Assembly: GCF_005938675.2 (NCBI RefSeq)
Contig: NZ_VCCH02000055.1
Span: 1-56,370, forward strand
DNA: 56,370 bases
Direction: 5' to 3'
DNA from: Mycobacterium sp. KBS0706
Lineage (GTDB): Bacteria; Pseudomonadota; Alphaproteobacteria; DSM-16000; Inquilinaceae
Position 1 is the stretch's first letter. The number at the start of each line of letters is the position of its first letter. Of this stretch, positions 6,235-13,849 are shown piece after piece. Under the pieces are notes generated by a model. It did not search any database and was not told where the DNA came from. It was given only the letters and a program-made list of their open reading frames with translations. The position numbers were made by a program, and so were the translations under genes.

Positions 6235-8101
6235 TCTCGATCGGGAGCGGCAAGCGTGGGAGGTGGAGGACAAACGGCTGGCGCTGCTCGAACGGGCCGC
6301 GGACGCGGTTGAGTCTTTTCTTGAATTCCCCGCTCTAGTTTATGAGCGTGTTTCAGGGCTCATTAAAACCCTTGATCGTGATACTAGCGACTGGTTGAGC
6401 AATATCTATCGACCCCACTATCGGGGCGGCCCAAACTATGGTGGGTTTGAGCCAGACGGAGAAAACGGGTTTGGGTTGCGCGCCGGCCTTGGCAGTATGC
6501 GCGTGCCAGCGCATCAAGTCATGAATACATCGCTTTTGCGGGCATGCGTCTGGGCTTTCCTCTTCAGTCTCTGGGAACATGTGCGGACTCAGTCGGGTGG
6601 GTTGAGCTGTATCCTCCTCGACGATCCGCAGACGCATTTTGATCCGATTAATTGCGAGAACCTTGCGGCCGCGGTGCCTAAGATGCCGGCTCATGGGATG
6701 CGCCCGCTGATCGCTTCCAATGACGTTCGCTTTGTGGCTTCTGTGCAGGACAAGCTCCCGTCACGTGCCGCAGATGCGCCTTCGTGGACGGCGCTGCGGC
6801 TCGATCCCGTATCTTCGTGTAAGCTGACTGCATCGCTTAGCCCAACCATTGACGAAATTCGAGAAAGGCGTAGTCGATATCTCGAAGACGAGAATGATGC
6901 AGCTAAGGCACAGGAGTTTGTGAAGTGTGTCCGCGTTGATATCGAGAACAGGTTGTGGGGTCTTCTTGCGACTGAGTCGCTGATTATGCACTCTCCGACG
7001 CTTGGAGATCTCCTCGGTCAGATGCGCCAAGCGAGGAACGCCGGAGAGCGCCCGTTCGAGGAACCGCCATTTGAAAAGCTGCTGACTCATCAGGCTCTTC
7101 GGGACGGCGCTCTCTTTTATAGGATTATCAACAAGGCGCATCACCAGCCATCCATGATAACGCCGCAAGATGCTGCCGACGTAAATGAGGTTTACGAAAG
7201 TGTGCACAGTCTTCTGCGGAGTTGTGCGGCTTCCTATGCTCGTTTTCTCGGCCGACTTACGCATGAGGAGCGTGATCTTGTGCTGGCGGACGCACCGGCA
7301 GCGCCGCAAGAAACACACCTCCCGGTCGTGCCTCTCCCTATGCTCGGCACCTTGGCAGCACGTAGTAGCGCTGACATTCTCGCAATCGGCGGAGACCAGG
7401 AATATCTATCTTTGGCATCGCTTGGTTCGGTCGCCTTATACGCCATTCGCAGTCCAACGTTAGGGTCGCTGGCTCTGACCGGACAGGTTGTCATCGTTTC
7501 ACTTGATCGTGACGCAATCGAAGGCGAGCCGGTTATCGCGCTGTATGGCAACAAGACTTATGCGCGTCGGTTTCACCGGGACAAGAAAGACCTGTCGCGG
7601 ACAATCCTCGTTGCCGACCGGTCCGGCACAGAGCGCGTGCCGCCAGTGTTGCTCGTCCCAACCGCAGCAATTCGTATTCTGCCAATCATCGGCATTCTTT
7701 ACGATGCCCAAGATCCTCCTGGCCGCGATGAGGCCGTCGCTGTTGAAACCACTGACATACTCTCGCGCAAGTTGGTCGCGGCCCACATCGTTGAAGATAG
7801 CGCTTATCCTGTCATTCGGAACGGCGATGTAGTGTTGATTGAAACGTCAGATGACCTCTCGCCGGCAAAACTGGCAGCATTGGAGGGGCGTATCGTTGCG
7901 ATAACGGCGCGGAGCAATGGCGAGAGCTTTGGCTATCTGAAGCGCCTGGGGCAATCAATTTCGGATAATATTCGCGTCTTTGAGAACATTGGATTGAACG
8001 GGCACGCGATTGGGGTCTCGCTCAACCCCTCAGCCACTCGTCCCGGGATTCCTTTACTCGAGCGGCTTTGGCGCGTTCACGGCGTCCTGAGGCTTGGTTG
8101 A
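6188..8101 (+). CDS. Rad50/SMC-like ATPase, C-terminal part, with two LexA/S24-like domains
   Basis: The 637-residue frame begins with GTG and overlaps the preceding gene by 47 nt in a different frame; coding-like sequence in this frame continues upstream to about 6137. Residues 120-152 hold a helical stretch (MNTSLLRACVWAFLFSLWEH) in the usual place of the ABC signature region, then Walker B ILLDDPQTHFD (142-152), and LIASNDVRF as a possible D/H-loop segment. From about residue 385 two tandem LexA/S24-peptidase-like folds follow. The first lacks a catalytic lysine (YARRFHR). The second keeps a Ser/Lys pair, S538 in EDSAYPVIRNGDVVLIE and K585 in GYLKRL. The ATP site needs both this product and the preceding one, so they are either one frameshifted gene or two subunits. 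Confidence 0.72.
   Translation: MQNASPILSLVRQLADLDRERQAWEVEDKRLALLERAADAVESFLEFPALVYERVSGLIKTLDRDTSDWLSNIYRPHYRGGPNYGGFEPDGENGFGLRAGLGSMRVPAHQVMNTSLLRACVWAFLFSLWEHVRTQSGGLSCILLDDPQTHFDPINCENLAAAVPKMPAHGMRPLIASNDVRFVASVQDKLPSRAADAPSWTALRLDPVSSCKLTASLSPTIDEIRERRSRYLEDENDAAKAQEFVKCVRVDIENRLWGLLATESLIMHSPTLGDLLGQMRQARNAGERPFEEPPFEKLLTHQALRDGALFYRIINKAHHQPSMITPQDAADVNEVYESVHSLLRSCAASYARFLGRLTHEERDLVLADAPAAPQETHLPVVPLPMLGTLAARSSADILAIGGDQEYLSLASLGSVALYAIRSPTLGSLALTGQVVIVSLDRDAIEGEPVIALYGNKTYARRFHRDKKDLSRTILVADRSGTERVPPVLLVPTAAIRILPIIGILYDAQDPPGRDEAVAVETTDILSRKLVAAHIVEDSAYPVIRNGDVVLIETSDDLSPAKLAALEGRIVAITARSNGESFGYLKRLGQSISDNIRVFENIGLNGHAIGVSLNPSATRPGIPLLERLWRVHGVLRLG
8084..8093 (+). repeat. 10-bp direct repeat at island edge (right copy)
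   Basis: GTCCTGAGGC matches 3442-3451 exactly and lies 8 bp before the end of the last island gene. It could mark the right edge of an insertion, or be chance. Between here and 8271 no gene is supported, and base composition returns to the GC-rich background. Confidence 0.3.
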
Positions 8102-8270
8102 TGAAGCAAGGCGGGAGCGGTAGGCACTGTCGCCGTGAAGCGCGGTCCACGCGCTCGGCGGTCGAGGGCGCCTGTGCGTCCCTGCACATGGCGGCTGCAA
8201 AACCGCGGCCTCCCCTGCTGCCCAGGCACATCCTATCTCGTGCCCATCCCCACCATCGGACACCGGACAC

Positions 8271-8696
8271 ATGGGCGCTCCCTCTCCCGATCTCTCCAAT
8301 CTGTGGCTGGCGCGCGCCTTCAACGCGCAGGATGTCGAGGCGGCGGCCGCCCTCTATCATCCCGAGGCCTCGATCGTGCAGGTCGACGATGTCCATGGCG
8401 GCACCACGGTCGCGCGCGGCGCCGACGCGATCCGGGCGACCATGGCCGCCTATATCGATCTCCGGCCCCACATGGATGTCGTCACCCACCACGTCACCGT
8501 CGCCGGCGACTTCGCGATGACGCGTTCGCAATGGCGGATCACCGGCCGGGGCCGGGACGGCAGGCCGGTCGAGGTCCACCACCACGGCATGGAGGTGCAC
8601 CGCAGGGGCGCGGACGGCACCTGGTATTTCTTCATCGACCACCCCTTCGGCGCCGATGCCGCCTGGGCGGTCGACCGCCCGCCGCACACCGACTGA
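8271..8696 (+). CDS. SnoaL-like / NTF2-fold protein
   Basis: A 141-residue single-domain protein with the NTF2-like (SnoaL/DUF4440) pattern: an N-terminal helix (LWLARAFNAQDVEAAAALYHPEASIV), then G-x-D-A-I-R-A, then alternating strands (VTVAGDFAMTRSQWRITG and VEVHHHGMEVHRRGADGTWYFFIDHPFG). Members are small cone-shaped proteins, either enzymes or ligand carriers; the substrate cannot be told here. Shine-Dalgarno is weak. It stands alone between the island and htrA. Confidence 0.75.
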   Translation: MGAPSPDLSNLWLARAFNAQDVEAAAALYHPEASIVQVDDVHGGTTVARGADAIRATMAAYIDLRPHMDVVTHHVTVAGDFAMTRSQWRITGRGRDGRPVEVHHHGMEVHRRGADGTWYFFIDHPFGADAAWAVDRPPHTD

Positions 8697-8903
8697 CCGG
8701 CGCCGGGCCGCGGCCCGGCGGGCCGGGCATCCGCCCCCTTCGCCCCGGCTCTTCCGGTTCGTTCCGGGGCCAGTCCAGAGACGTCAGCGGATGGATTGCG
8801 CCGATGTAATTCCCCCGCCAGGGCAAATTCAGCGTCGCGCTCTTATCTTCACCGGTACACGCCGCACCATGCTGCCGGCGATCCGAGACTGGTGGAGTTG
8901 CAG

Positions 8904-10070
8904 ATGAAGTCCCCCTTCGAGTCCGAGGGCCGGAGGCCCGGCCTGCGCCGGATGACCGCGGCGCTGCTGGTCGGCACGGCCCTGATCGGCGCGCCGGTCG
9001 CGGCGGTCCTGGCCTTCGGTGCCCCGGCCGTGGCACAGAGCCAGCCGCCGGCGACCACCCCCGTCGTCCCGGCCGCCCCGCTCGTCCCGGCGACATCCGG
9101 CTCCTTTGCCGGGCTGGCGCACCAGGTGATGCCGGGCGTCGTCAATGTCTCGATCACCGGCCATCAGGGGCCGGCCCAGGTCGCGGATCGCGACGGCGGG
9201 CCGCGCGGCAGGCGGGGCGGCCAGGAGATCCACGGCGCCGGCTCCGGCTTCATCATCGATCCGGCCGGCTACATCGTCACCAACAACCATGTGGTGAAGG
9301 ACGCCGACGAGATCTCGGTCACCCTCAATGACGGCACCGTGCTGCCGGCGAAGGTGGTCGGCACCGACCCGAAGACCGACCTCGCCTTGATCAAGGTCAA
9401 GGCCGACAAGCCGCTGGCCGCGGTCGAATGGGGCAACAGCGACGCCGCCCAGGTCGGCGACTGGGTGATGGCGGTCGGCAACCCCTACGGCCTCGGCGGC
9501 ACCGTCACCGCCGGCATCGTCTCGGCCCGCGGCCGCGACATCAACGCCAACCCGCTGGAAGACTTCCTGCAGATCGACGCGCCGATCAACCCCGGCAACT
9601 CCGGTGGCCCCAGCTTCGACGCCGCCGGCAAGGTCATCGGCATCAACAGCGAGATCTACTCGCCCTCGGGCGGGTCGGTCGGCATCGGCTTCGCCATCCC
9701 GTCCAACCTCGCCAAATCGGTGATCGCCCAGCTGCGCGAGCATGGCAGCGTCCAGCGCGGCTGGCTCGGCGTCGAGATCCAGGCGCTGACGCCGGAGCTG
9801 GCCGAGGCCGCCGGCATCGACACCGCGAAGGGCGCCCTCGTCGCCGAGGTGCAGAAGAACAGCCCGGCGCTGAAGGCCGGCCTGCGCCAGGGCGACGTGA
9901 TCGTGTCGTTCGACGGCAAGCCGGTCGCGGAGTCGAAGGACCTGCCGCGGCTGGTGGCGGAGACCGCATCCGGCACGTCCGTCCCGGTCGAGGTGCTGCG
10001 CGACGGCAAGTCGAAGACCCTCTCGGTCGACATCGCCCTGCAGCCGAAAGCCGACAAGGCGGAGAGCTGA
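8904..10070 (+). CDS. HtrA/DegP-family periplasmic serine protease
   Basis: A trypsin-fold quality-control protease, 388 aa, targeted to the envelope by an N-terminal hydrophobic stretch (residues 17-45, ending APAVAQ) that could be a signal peptide or anchor. The catalytic triad is visible: H129 in TNNHVV, D159 in KTDLALI and S233 in GNSGGP. A single PDZ domain occupies about residues 280-380 (RGWLGVEIQALTPEL, then ALKAGLRQGDVIVSFDG). With only one PDZ domain it resembles DegS or short HtrA forms rather than two-PDZ DegP. GGTGGAG at 8891-8897 sets the ATG at 8904. Confidence 0.92.
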   Translation: MKSPFESEGRRPGLRRMTAALLVGTALIGAPVAAVLAFGAPAVAQSQPPATTPVVPAAPLVPATSGSFAGLAHQVMPGVVNVSITGHQGPAQVADRDGGPRGRRGGQEIHGAGSGFIIDPAGYIVTNNHVVKDADEISVTLNDGTVLPAKVVGTDPKTDLALIKVKADKPLAAVEWGNSDAAQVGDWVMAVGNPYGLGGTVTAGIVSARGRDINANPLEDFLQIDAPINPGNSGGPSFDAAGKVIGINSEIYSPSGGSVGIGFAIPSNLAKSVIAQLREHGSVQRGWLGVEIQALTPELAEAAGIDTAKGALVAEVQKNSPALKAGLRQGDVIVSFDGKPVAESKDLPRLVAETASGTSVPVEVLRDGKSKTLSVDIALQPKADKAES

Positions 10071-10165
10071 GGACGACGGCCGGCCGGCCATCCGCCCGCC
10101 GGTCGGCCGCCGCTCAACGAAATGTTCAGTTGCGCCGGCGCGGCATCTTGTTCATGATATGTTCC

Positions 10166-10831
10166 ATGGACACGGCGCAATCCGACTCCGAGGAGACCCG
10201 GCCGACCGATTCCGACCTCCGCTGGGCGGATTGGGCGCTGCAGACGCTGCGCGAGGCGGTTGAGCTCGACATGCGCTGCAAGCGGCTGACCGAGCGGCAG
10301 CAGCAGTCGGCGAGCGTGTCGGGGCCGAAGGAGCCGCCGGATTTCGGGCTGACCCAGTCGCGCCTCACCCGGTCGATACGGCTGTCGATCGCCATGATCG
10401 AGCGGATTCGCGCCGAGTACCTGATGCGCAAGACGGAGCGGGTGAAGTCGGGCGAGCAGGAGCGCCGCCGGAAGCGGCGGGAATGGGCGTTCGAGACGGC
10501 GATCAAGGCGATGGCGACGCCGGCGGATGGCGAGGGCGCCGAGCATCTGCGCTCCGTGGTGTGGGAGAAGCTGGTCGAGGACGAGACCCTGGAGGCGCAG
10601 ATCGACGCGATGTCGCCCGCGGAATTCGTGCAGGCGATCTGCCGCAAGATCGGCCGCCCGCCGCCCTCGATCCCGCTGCCACAGTGCTGGGACGACGTCG
10701 ACGAAGCGGCGGATGTCGAGCCGGCGGAGACCGCCGAGGCCGCCGATTGCGAATCGGCGGACGATTGGTCCGACGAGCCGGATGAGGCCGGTCGGCCTTC
10801 GCCGGAGCCTTCGAAGCCGGACAGCAGCTAA
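10166..10831 (+). CDS. Conserved hypothetical protein, charged, cytoplasmic
   Basis: About 221 residues, without signal peptide or membrane segment. The centre is helical and highly charged (LTRSIRLSIAMIERIRAEYLMRK, then a run of Arg/Lys/Glu), and the C-terminal 50 residues are acidic and Pro/Glu/Asp-rich (EAADVEPAETAEAADCE and onward), probably disordered. Codon use is that of core genes. An in-frame ATG at 10154 is an alternative start; neither has a strong Shine-Dalgarno. I recognise no family. The gene stands alone between htrA and the ABC permeases. Confidence 0.65.
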   Translation: MDTAQSDSEETRPTDSDLRWADWALQTLREAVELDMRCKRLTERQQQSASVSGPKEPPDFGLTQSRLTRSIRLSIAMIERIRAEYLMRKTERVKSGEQERRRKRREWAFETAIKAMATPADGEGAEHLRSVVWEKLVEDETLEAQIDAMSPAEFVQAICRKIGRPPPSIPLPQCWDDVDEAADVEPAETAEAADCESADDWSDEPDEAGRPSPEPSKPDSS

Positions 10832-10876
10832 GCGCGGCCCGTCGTCCAGTGCCCTCTCACGACAGCTCAGATTGTT

Positions 10877-11003
10877 TTTGCCTCTCTCGCGTGTGGGAGA
10901 GGCCGGAGGCGCTTGCGCCTTCGGGCGAGGGGAGGGCGTCGGGTCCGGGGCCAGCCCTCGTCACGCTGCGCGAGCCCGACCTCTCCCGCAAGCGGGAGGG
11001 GCA
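10877..11003. repeat. Palindromic intergenic repeats
   Basis: The 294-bp gap 10832-11125 contains several short self-complementary segments: CCTCTC/GAGAGG around 10881-10901, GGCGCTTGCGCC near 10910-10920, and CCTCTCCCGC/GCGGGAGGGG at 10980-11001. This resembles the C/G-type repeats elsewhere in the window. No gene is supported in the gap. Confidence 0.5.
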
Positions 11004-11125
11004 ACGAAACGGTCCGAACCGGCCAGACCGTAGACAGACAAGGCGGCAGCGCACCCCCCACAACCCCGTGGCATCCCGGACTCCGCGCGGTAAGCTGCCG
11101 CTCCCGCGGATCCCGGAGCCGCCCG

Positions 11126-12106
11126 ATGAAACCGCTCCTCGTCCGGCGCCTGGTTCAGGCGGTGCCGGTGCTGCTGATCGTCGTCTGCCTGGCCTTCCTG
11201 CTGCTGCGGCTGGCGCCGGGCGACGCCGTCGATGCGCTGGTGGTCGAGATGGGCGGCGGCGACCCCGGGCTGATCGCCCGGCTGCGCGCCGAATACGGGC
11301 TCGACCAGCCCTGGCCGGTGCAGCTCGGCCTCTACCTCGCCCATGTCGTCCGGCTCGACCTCGGCTGGTCGGTCGGCTTCTCCCGCCCCGTGCTCGGCCT
11401 GGTGCTGGAGCGGGCGGGCAACACCGCGCTGCTGATGGCCGCCGCCCTGTCGCTGGCGCTCTCCGCCGGCACCCTGCTCGGCGTCGCCGCGGCCCAGAGC
11501 CGGATCCGGGGCCGCGGCTGGCTCGACACGCTGGTCACCGGCTTCGGCCTGCTGCTCTACGCCATGCCCGGCTTCTGGATCGGGCTGATGCTGATCGTCG
11601 CCTTCGCCGTCAAGCTGCGCTGGCTGCCGCTGGCCGGCATCGCCACCGTGCCCAGCTTCGACACCGGCTGGGCCTATGCCGCCGACGTCGCCCGCCACCT
11701 GGTGCTGCCGACCGTGGCGCTGTCGCTGATGTATGTCGCCGTGTACCTGCGGCTGATGCGCGCCGGCATGCTGGAGGTGGCGGACAGCGACTTCGTCCGC
11801 ACCGCCCGGGCCAAGGGCCTGCCGCCCGGCCGCATCACCTGGCGCCATGTGGTGCGCAACGCGCTCCTGCCCATGGTCACGGTGTTCGGCGTCCATTTCG
11901 GCATGCTGCTCGGCGGCAGCGTGGTGATCGAGAGCGTCTTCGCCATCCCCGGCCTCGGCCGCCTGGCCTATGAGGCGGTGACAAGGCGCGACCTCAACCT
12001 GCTGCTCGGCATCATCCTGGCCAGCGCGGTGATGGTGATCCTGGTCAACCTCGCCGTCGACCTGCTCTACGCCCGGCTGGACCCGCGGCTGCGAGGGGCG
12101 CGATGA
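11126..12106 (+). CDS. Peptide-type ABC transporter permease, DppB/OppB-like
   Basis: Inner-membrane permease subunit, 326 aa. It opens with the DppB signature LLVRRLVQAVPVLLIVVCLAFLLLRLAPGDA, has several further hydrophobic segments, and carries the cytoplasmic EAA-type loop for the ATPase (DFVRTARAKGLPPGRITWRHVVRNALLP). GGAG at 11115-11118 lies 7 nt before the ATG, and the reading frame before that ATG is not family-like. It is the first gene of a four-gene transporter operon (11126-14799). Confidence 0.92.
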   Translation: MKPLLVRRLVQAVPVLLIVVCLAFLLLRLAPGDAVDALVVEMGGGDPGLIARLRAEYGLDQPWPVQLGLYLAHVVRLDLGWSVGFSRPVLGLVLERAGNTALLMAAALSLALSAGTLLGVAAAQSRIRGRGWLDTLVTGFGLLLYAMPGFWIGLMLIVAFAVKLRWLPLAGIATVPSFDTGWAYAADVARHLVLPTVALSLMYVAVYLRLMRAGMLEVADSDFVRTARAKGLPPGRITWRHVVRNALLPMVTVFGVHFGMLLGGSVVIESVFAIPGLGRLAYEAVTRRDLNLLLGIILASAVMVILVNLAVDLLYARLDPRLRGAR

Positions 12107-12134
12107 TGGCCGGCAGCTCGTATCTCTCCAGCCC

Positions 12135-12177
12135 GCTCGGATTGCCTCTCCCGCCTGGCGGGAGAGGCAATCCGAGC
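12135..12177. terminator. Perfect 20-bp stem, 3-nt loop between permease genes
   Basis: GCTCGGATTGCCTCTCCCGC at 12135-12154 is followed by CTG and then by its exact reverse complement at 12158-12177. No T-tract follows, so it is unlikely to be a full intrinsic terminator. A stem this strong inside an operon could stabilise the upstream mRNA or partly block read-through, lowering expression of the three downstream genes. It may also be a mobile palindromic repeat. Confidence 0.6.
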
Positions 12178-12212
12178 ATGTCCGCGAGATCCTGTCGGCG
12201 GGGACCGCGCTG

Positions 12213-13043
12213 ATGCGCATCCTCCGCCGCTTCCTGGCCGACCGCGCCGGCCGGCTCGGCCTCGCCGGGCTGGTGCTGGTGCTGGGCATGGCACTGGCCG
12301 CCGGCTGGCTCTTCCCCGGCGACCCGCTGGCGATCGCCGGTCCGGCGCAGCTGCCGCCGTTCCAGGACCCGGCGCATTGGCTCGGCACCGACCGGCTCGG
12401 CCGCGACGTGCTGGCCGAGCTGTTCCACGGCGCCCGCGTCTCGCTGCTGGTCGGCGCTGCGGCGGCGGTGCTGGCGGTCGGCATCGGCCTCCTGGTCGGC
12501 ACCACCGCCGGCTTCCTCGGCGGCTGGGTCGACGAGGCGCTGATGCGGCTGACCGAGGCGGTGCAGACCGTGCCCAGCTTCGTCCTGGCCCTGGCGCTGA
12601 TCCTGGTGCTGGGCCCGTCGCTCGGCAGCATCGTCGTCGCCATCGGCCTCGGCGCCTGGCCCAGCCCCGCCCGGGTGGTGCGGGCCGAGGTCATGGCCCT
12701 GGCCCGGCGCGACTTCGTCGACGCCTATCGCTGCATGGGCATGGGCTGGGCCGAGATCGCCTTCGCCAAGCTGCTGCCCAATGCCCTGGCGCCGGTGCTG
12801 GTGCTGGCCACCGTGATCACCGCCGCCGCCATCCTGATCGAATCGGCCCTCGCCTTTCTCGGCCTCGGCGACCCGAACCGGGTCAGCTGGGGCAGCATGA
12901 TCGCCGATGGCCGCGCCGTGCTGCGCAGCGCCTGGTGGCTCTCGGCCATCCCCGGCCTCGCCATCGTCGTCGCCGTGCTGTCGGTCAGCCTGATCGGCGA
13001 GGCGCTCACGGCCGCGCTCGACCCGCGGCGGAGGCGCCGGTGA
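12213..13043 (+). CDS. Peptide-type ABC transporter permease, DppC/OppC-like
   Basis: Second inner-membrane permease, 276 aa. It has the typical DppC N-terminal helix (LGLAGLVLVLGMALAAGWLF), the LGTDRLGRDVLAELFHGARVSLLVG signature, and the EAA loop (DFVDAYRCMGMGWAEIAFAKLLPNALAP). The end (SVSLIGEALTAALDPRRRRR) is standard for the family. Its stop codon overlaps the GTG start of the next gene (GTGA), indicating translational coupling. Confidence 0.92.
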   Translation: MRILRRFLADRAGRLGLAGLVLVLGMALAAGWLFPGDPLAIAGPAQLPPFQDPAHWLGTDRLGRDVLAELFHGARVSLLVGAAAAVLAVGIGLLVGTTAGFLGGWVDEALMRLTEAVQTVPSFVLALALILVLGPSLGSIVVAIGLGAWPSPARVVRAEVMALARRDFVDAYRCMGMGWAEIAFAKLLPNALAPVLVLATVITAAAILIESALAFLGLGDPNRVSWGSMIADGRAVLRSAWWLSAIPGLAIVVAVLSVSLIGEALTAALDPRRRRR

Positions 13044-13849
13044 GCGGCCTGCTCTCGATCCGGGGGCTCACCGTCGACTACCTCGGAGAGGGCGGGGCGG
13101 TGCGGGCCGTGGGTGGGGTCGACCTCGACCTCGCGGCCGGGGAGACGCTGGCCCTGGTCGGCGAGTCCGGCTCCGGCAAGTCGACCGTGGCGCTGGCGCC
13201 GCTCGGCCTCTTGCCGCCCGACGCCCGCATCGCCGGCTCGATCCGCCTCACGGGAACGGAGCTGCTGGGACTGCCTGAGCCGGCGCTGCGCCCGGTGCGC
13301 GGCGGCCGCATCGGCATGGTGTTCCAGGAGCCGATCACCAGCCTCAACCCGGTGCTCACCGTGGGCGAGCAGGTCCGCGAGGTGCTGGCGGCCCATGGCC
13401 TCTCTCGCGGCCGGGCGGCGCGGGCGGTGGAGCTCTTGGCCGAGGTCGGCATCGCCGATGCCGCCGCCCGGGCCGGCGCCTATCCGCACGAGCTGTCCGG
13501 CGGCATGCGCCAGCGGGCGATGATCGCCATGGCCCTGGCCGCCGACCCCGAGCTGCTGATCGCCGACGAGCCGACCACGGCGCTCGACGTCACCGTCCAG
13601 GCCCAGATCCTCGACCTGTTCCGCACCTTGCGCGACCGCCGCGGCATGGCCCTGCTGCTGGTCACCCACGACCTCGGCGTTGTCGCCGAGCTGGCCGACC
13701 GCGTCGCGGTGATGAAGGAGGGGCGGGTGGTCGAGACCGGCCCGGCCCGCCGGGTGCTGGACGATCCCCAGCACGGCTACACCAGGGAACTGCTGGCTGC
13801 GACGCTGTCGGTTGACGACGCGCCAAGATGGACGGGGGAGGGGCGATGA
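13040..13849 (+). CDS. Peptide-type ABC transporter ATP-binding protein, DppD/OppD-like (short)
   Basis: Cytoplasmic ATPase with Walker A GESGSGKST (about residues 40-48), Q-loop region MVFQEPITSLNP, signature LSGGMRQR, Walker B LLIADEPTTALD and H-loop THDLG. Translation starts at GTG (13040), overlapping the preceding stop codon. At 269 aa it is shorter than typical DppD proteins (around 320 aa) because it stops soon after YTRELLAATL and lacks the cysteine-containing C-terminal extension common in this subfamily. The partner ATPase keeps that extension. Confidence 0.9.
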   Translation: MSGLLSIRGLTVDYLGEGGAVRAVGGVDLDLAAGETLALVGESGSGKSTVALAPLGLLPPDARIAGSIRLTGTELLGLPEPALRPVRGGRIGMVFQEPITSLNPVLTVGEQVREVLAAHGLSRGRAARAVELLAEVGIADAAARAGAYPHELSGGMRQRAMIAMALAADPELLIADEPTTALDVTVQAQILDLFRTLRDRRGMALLLVTHDLGVVAELADRVAVMKEGRVVETGPARRVLDDPQHGYTRELLAATLSVDDAPRWTGEGR

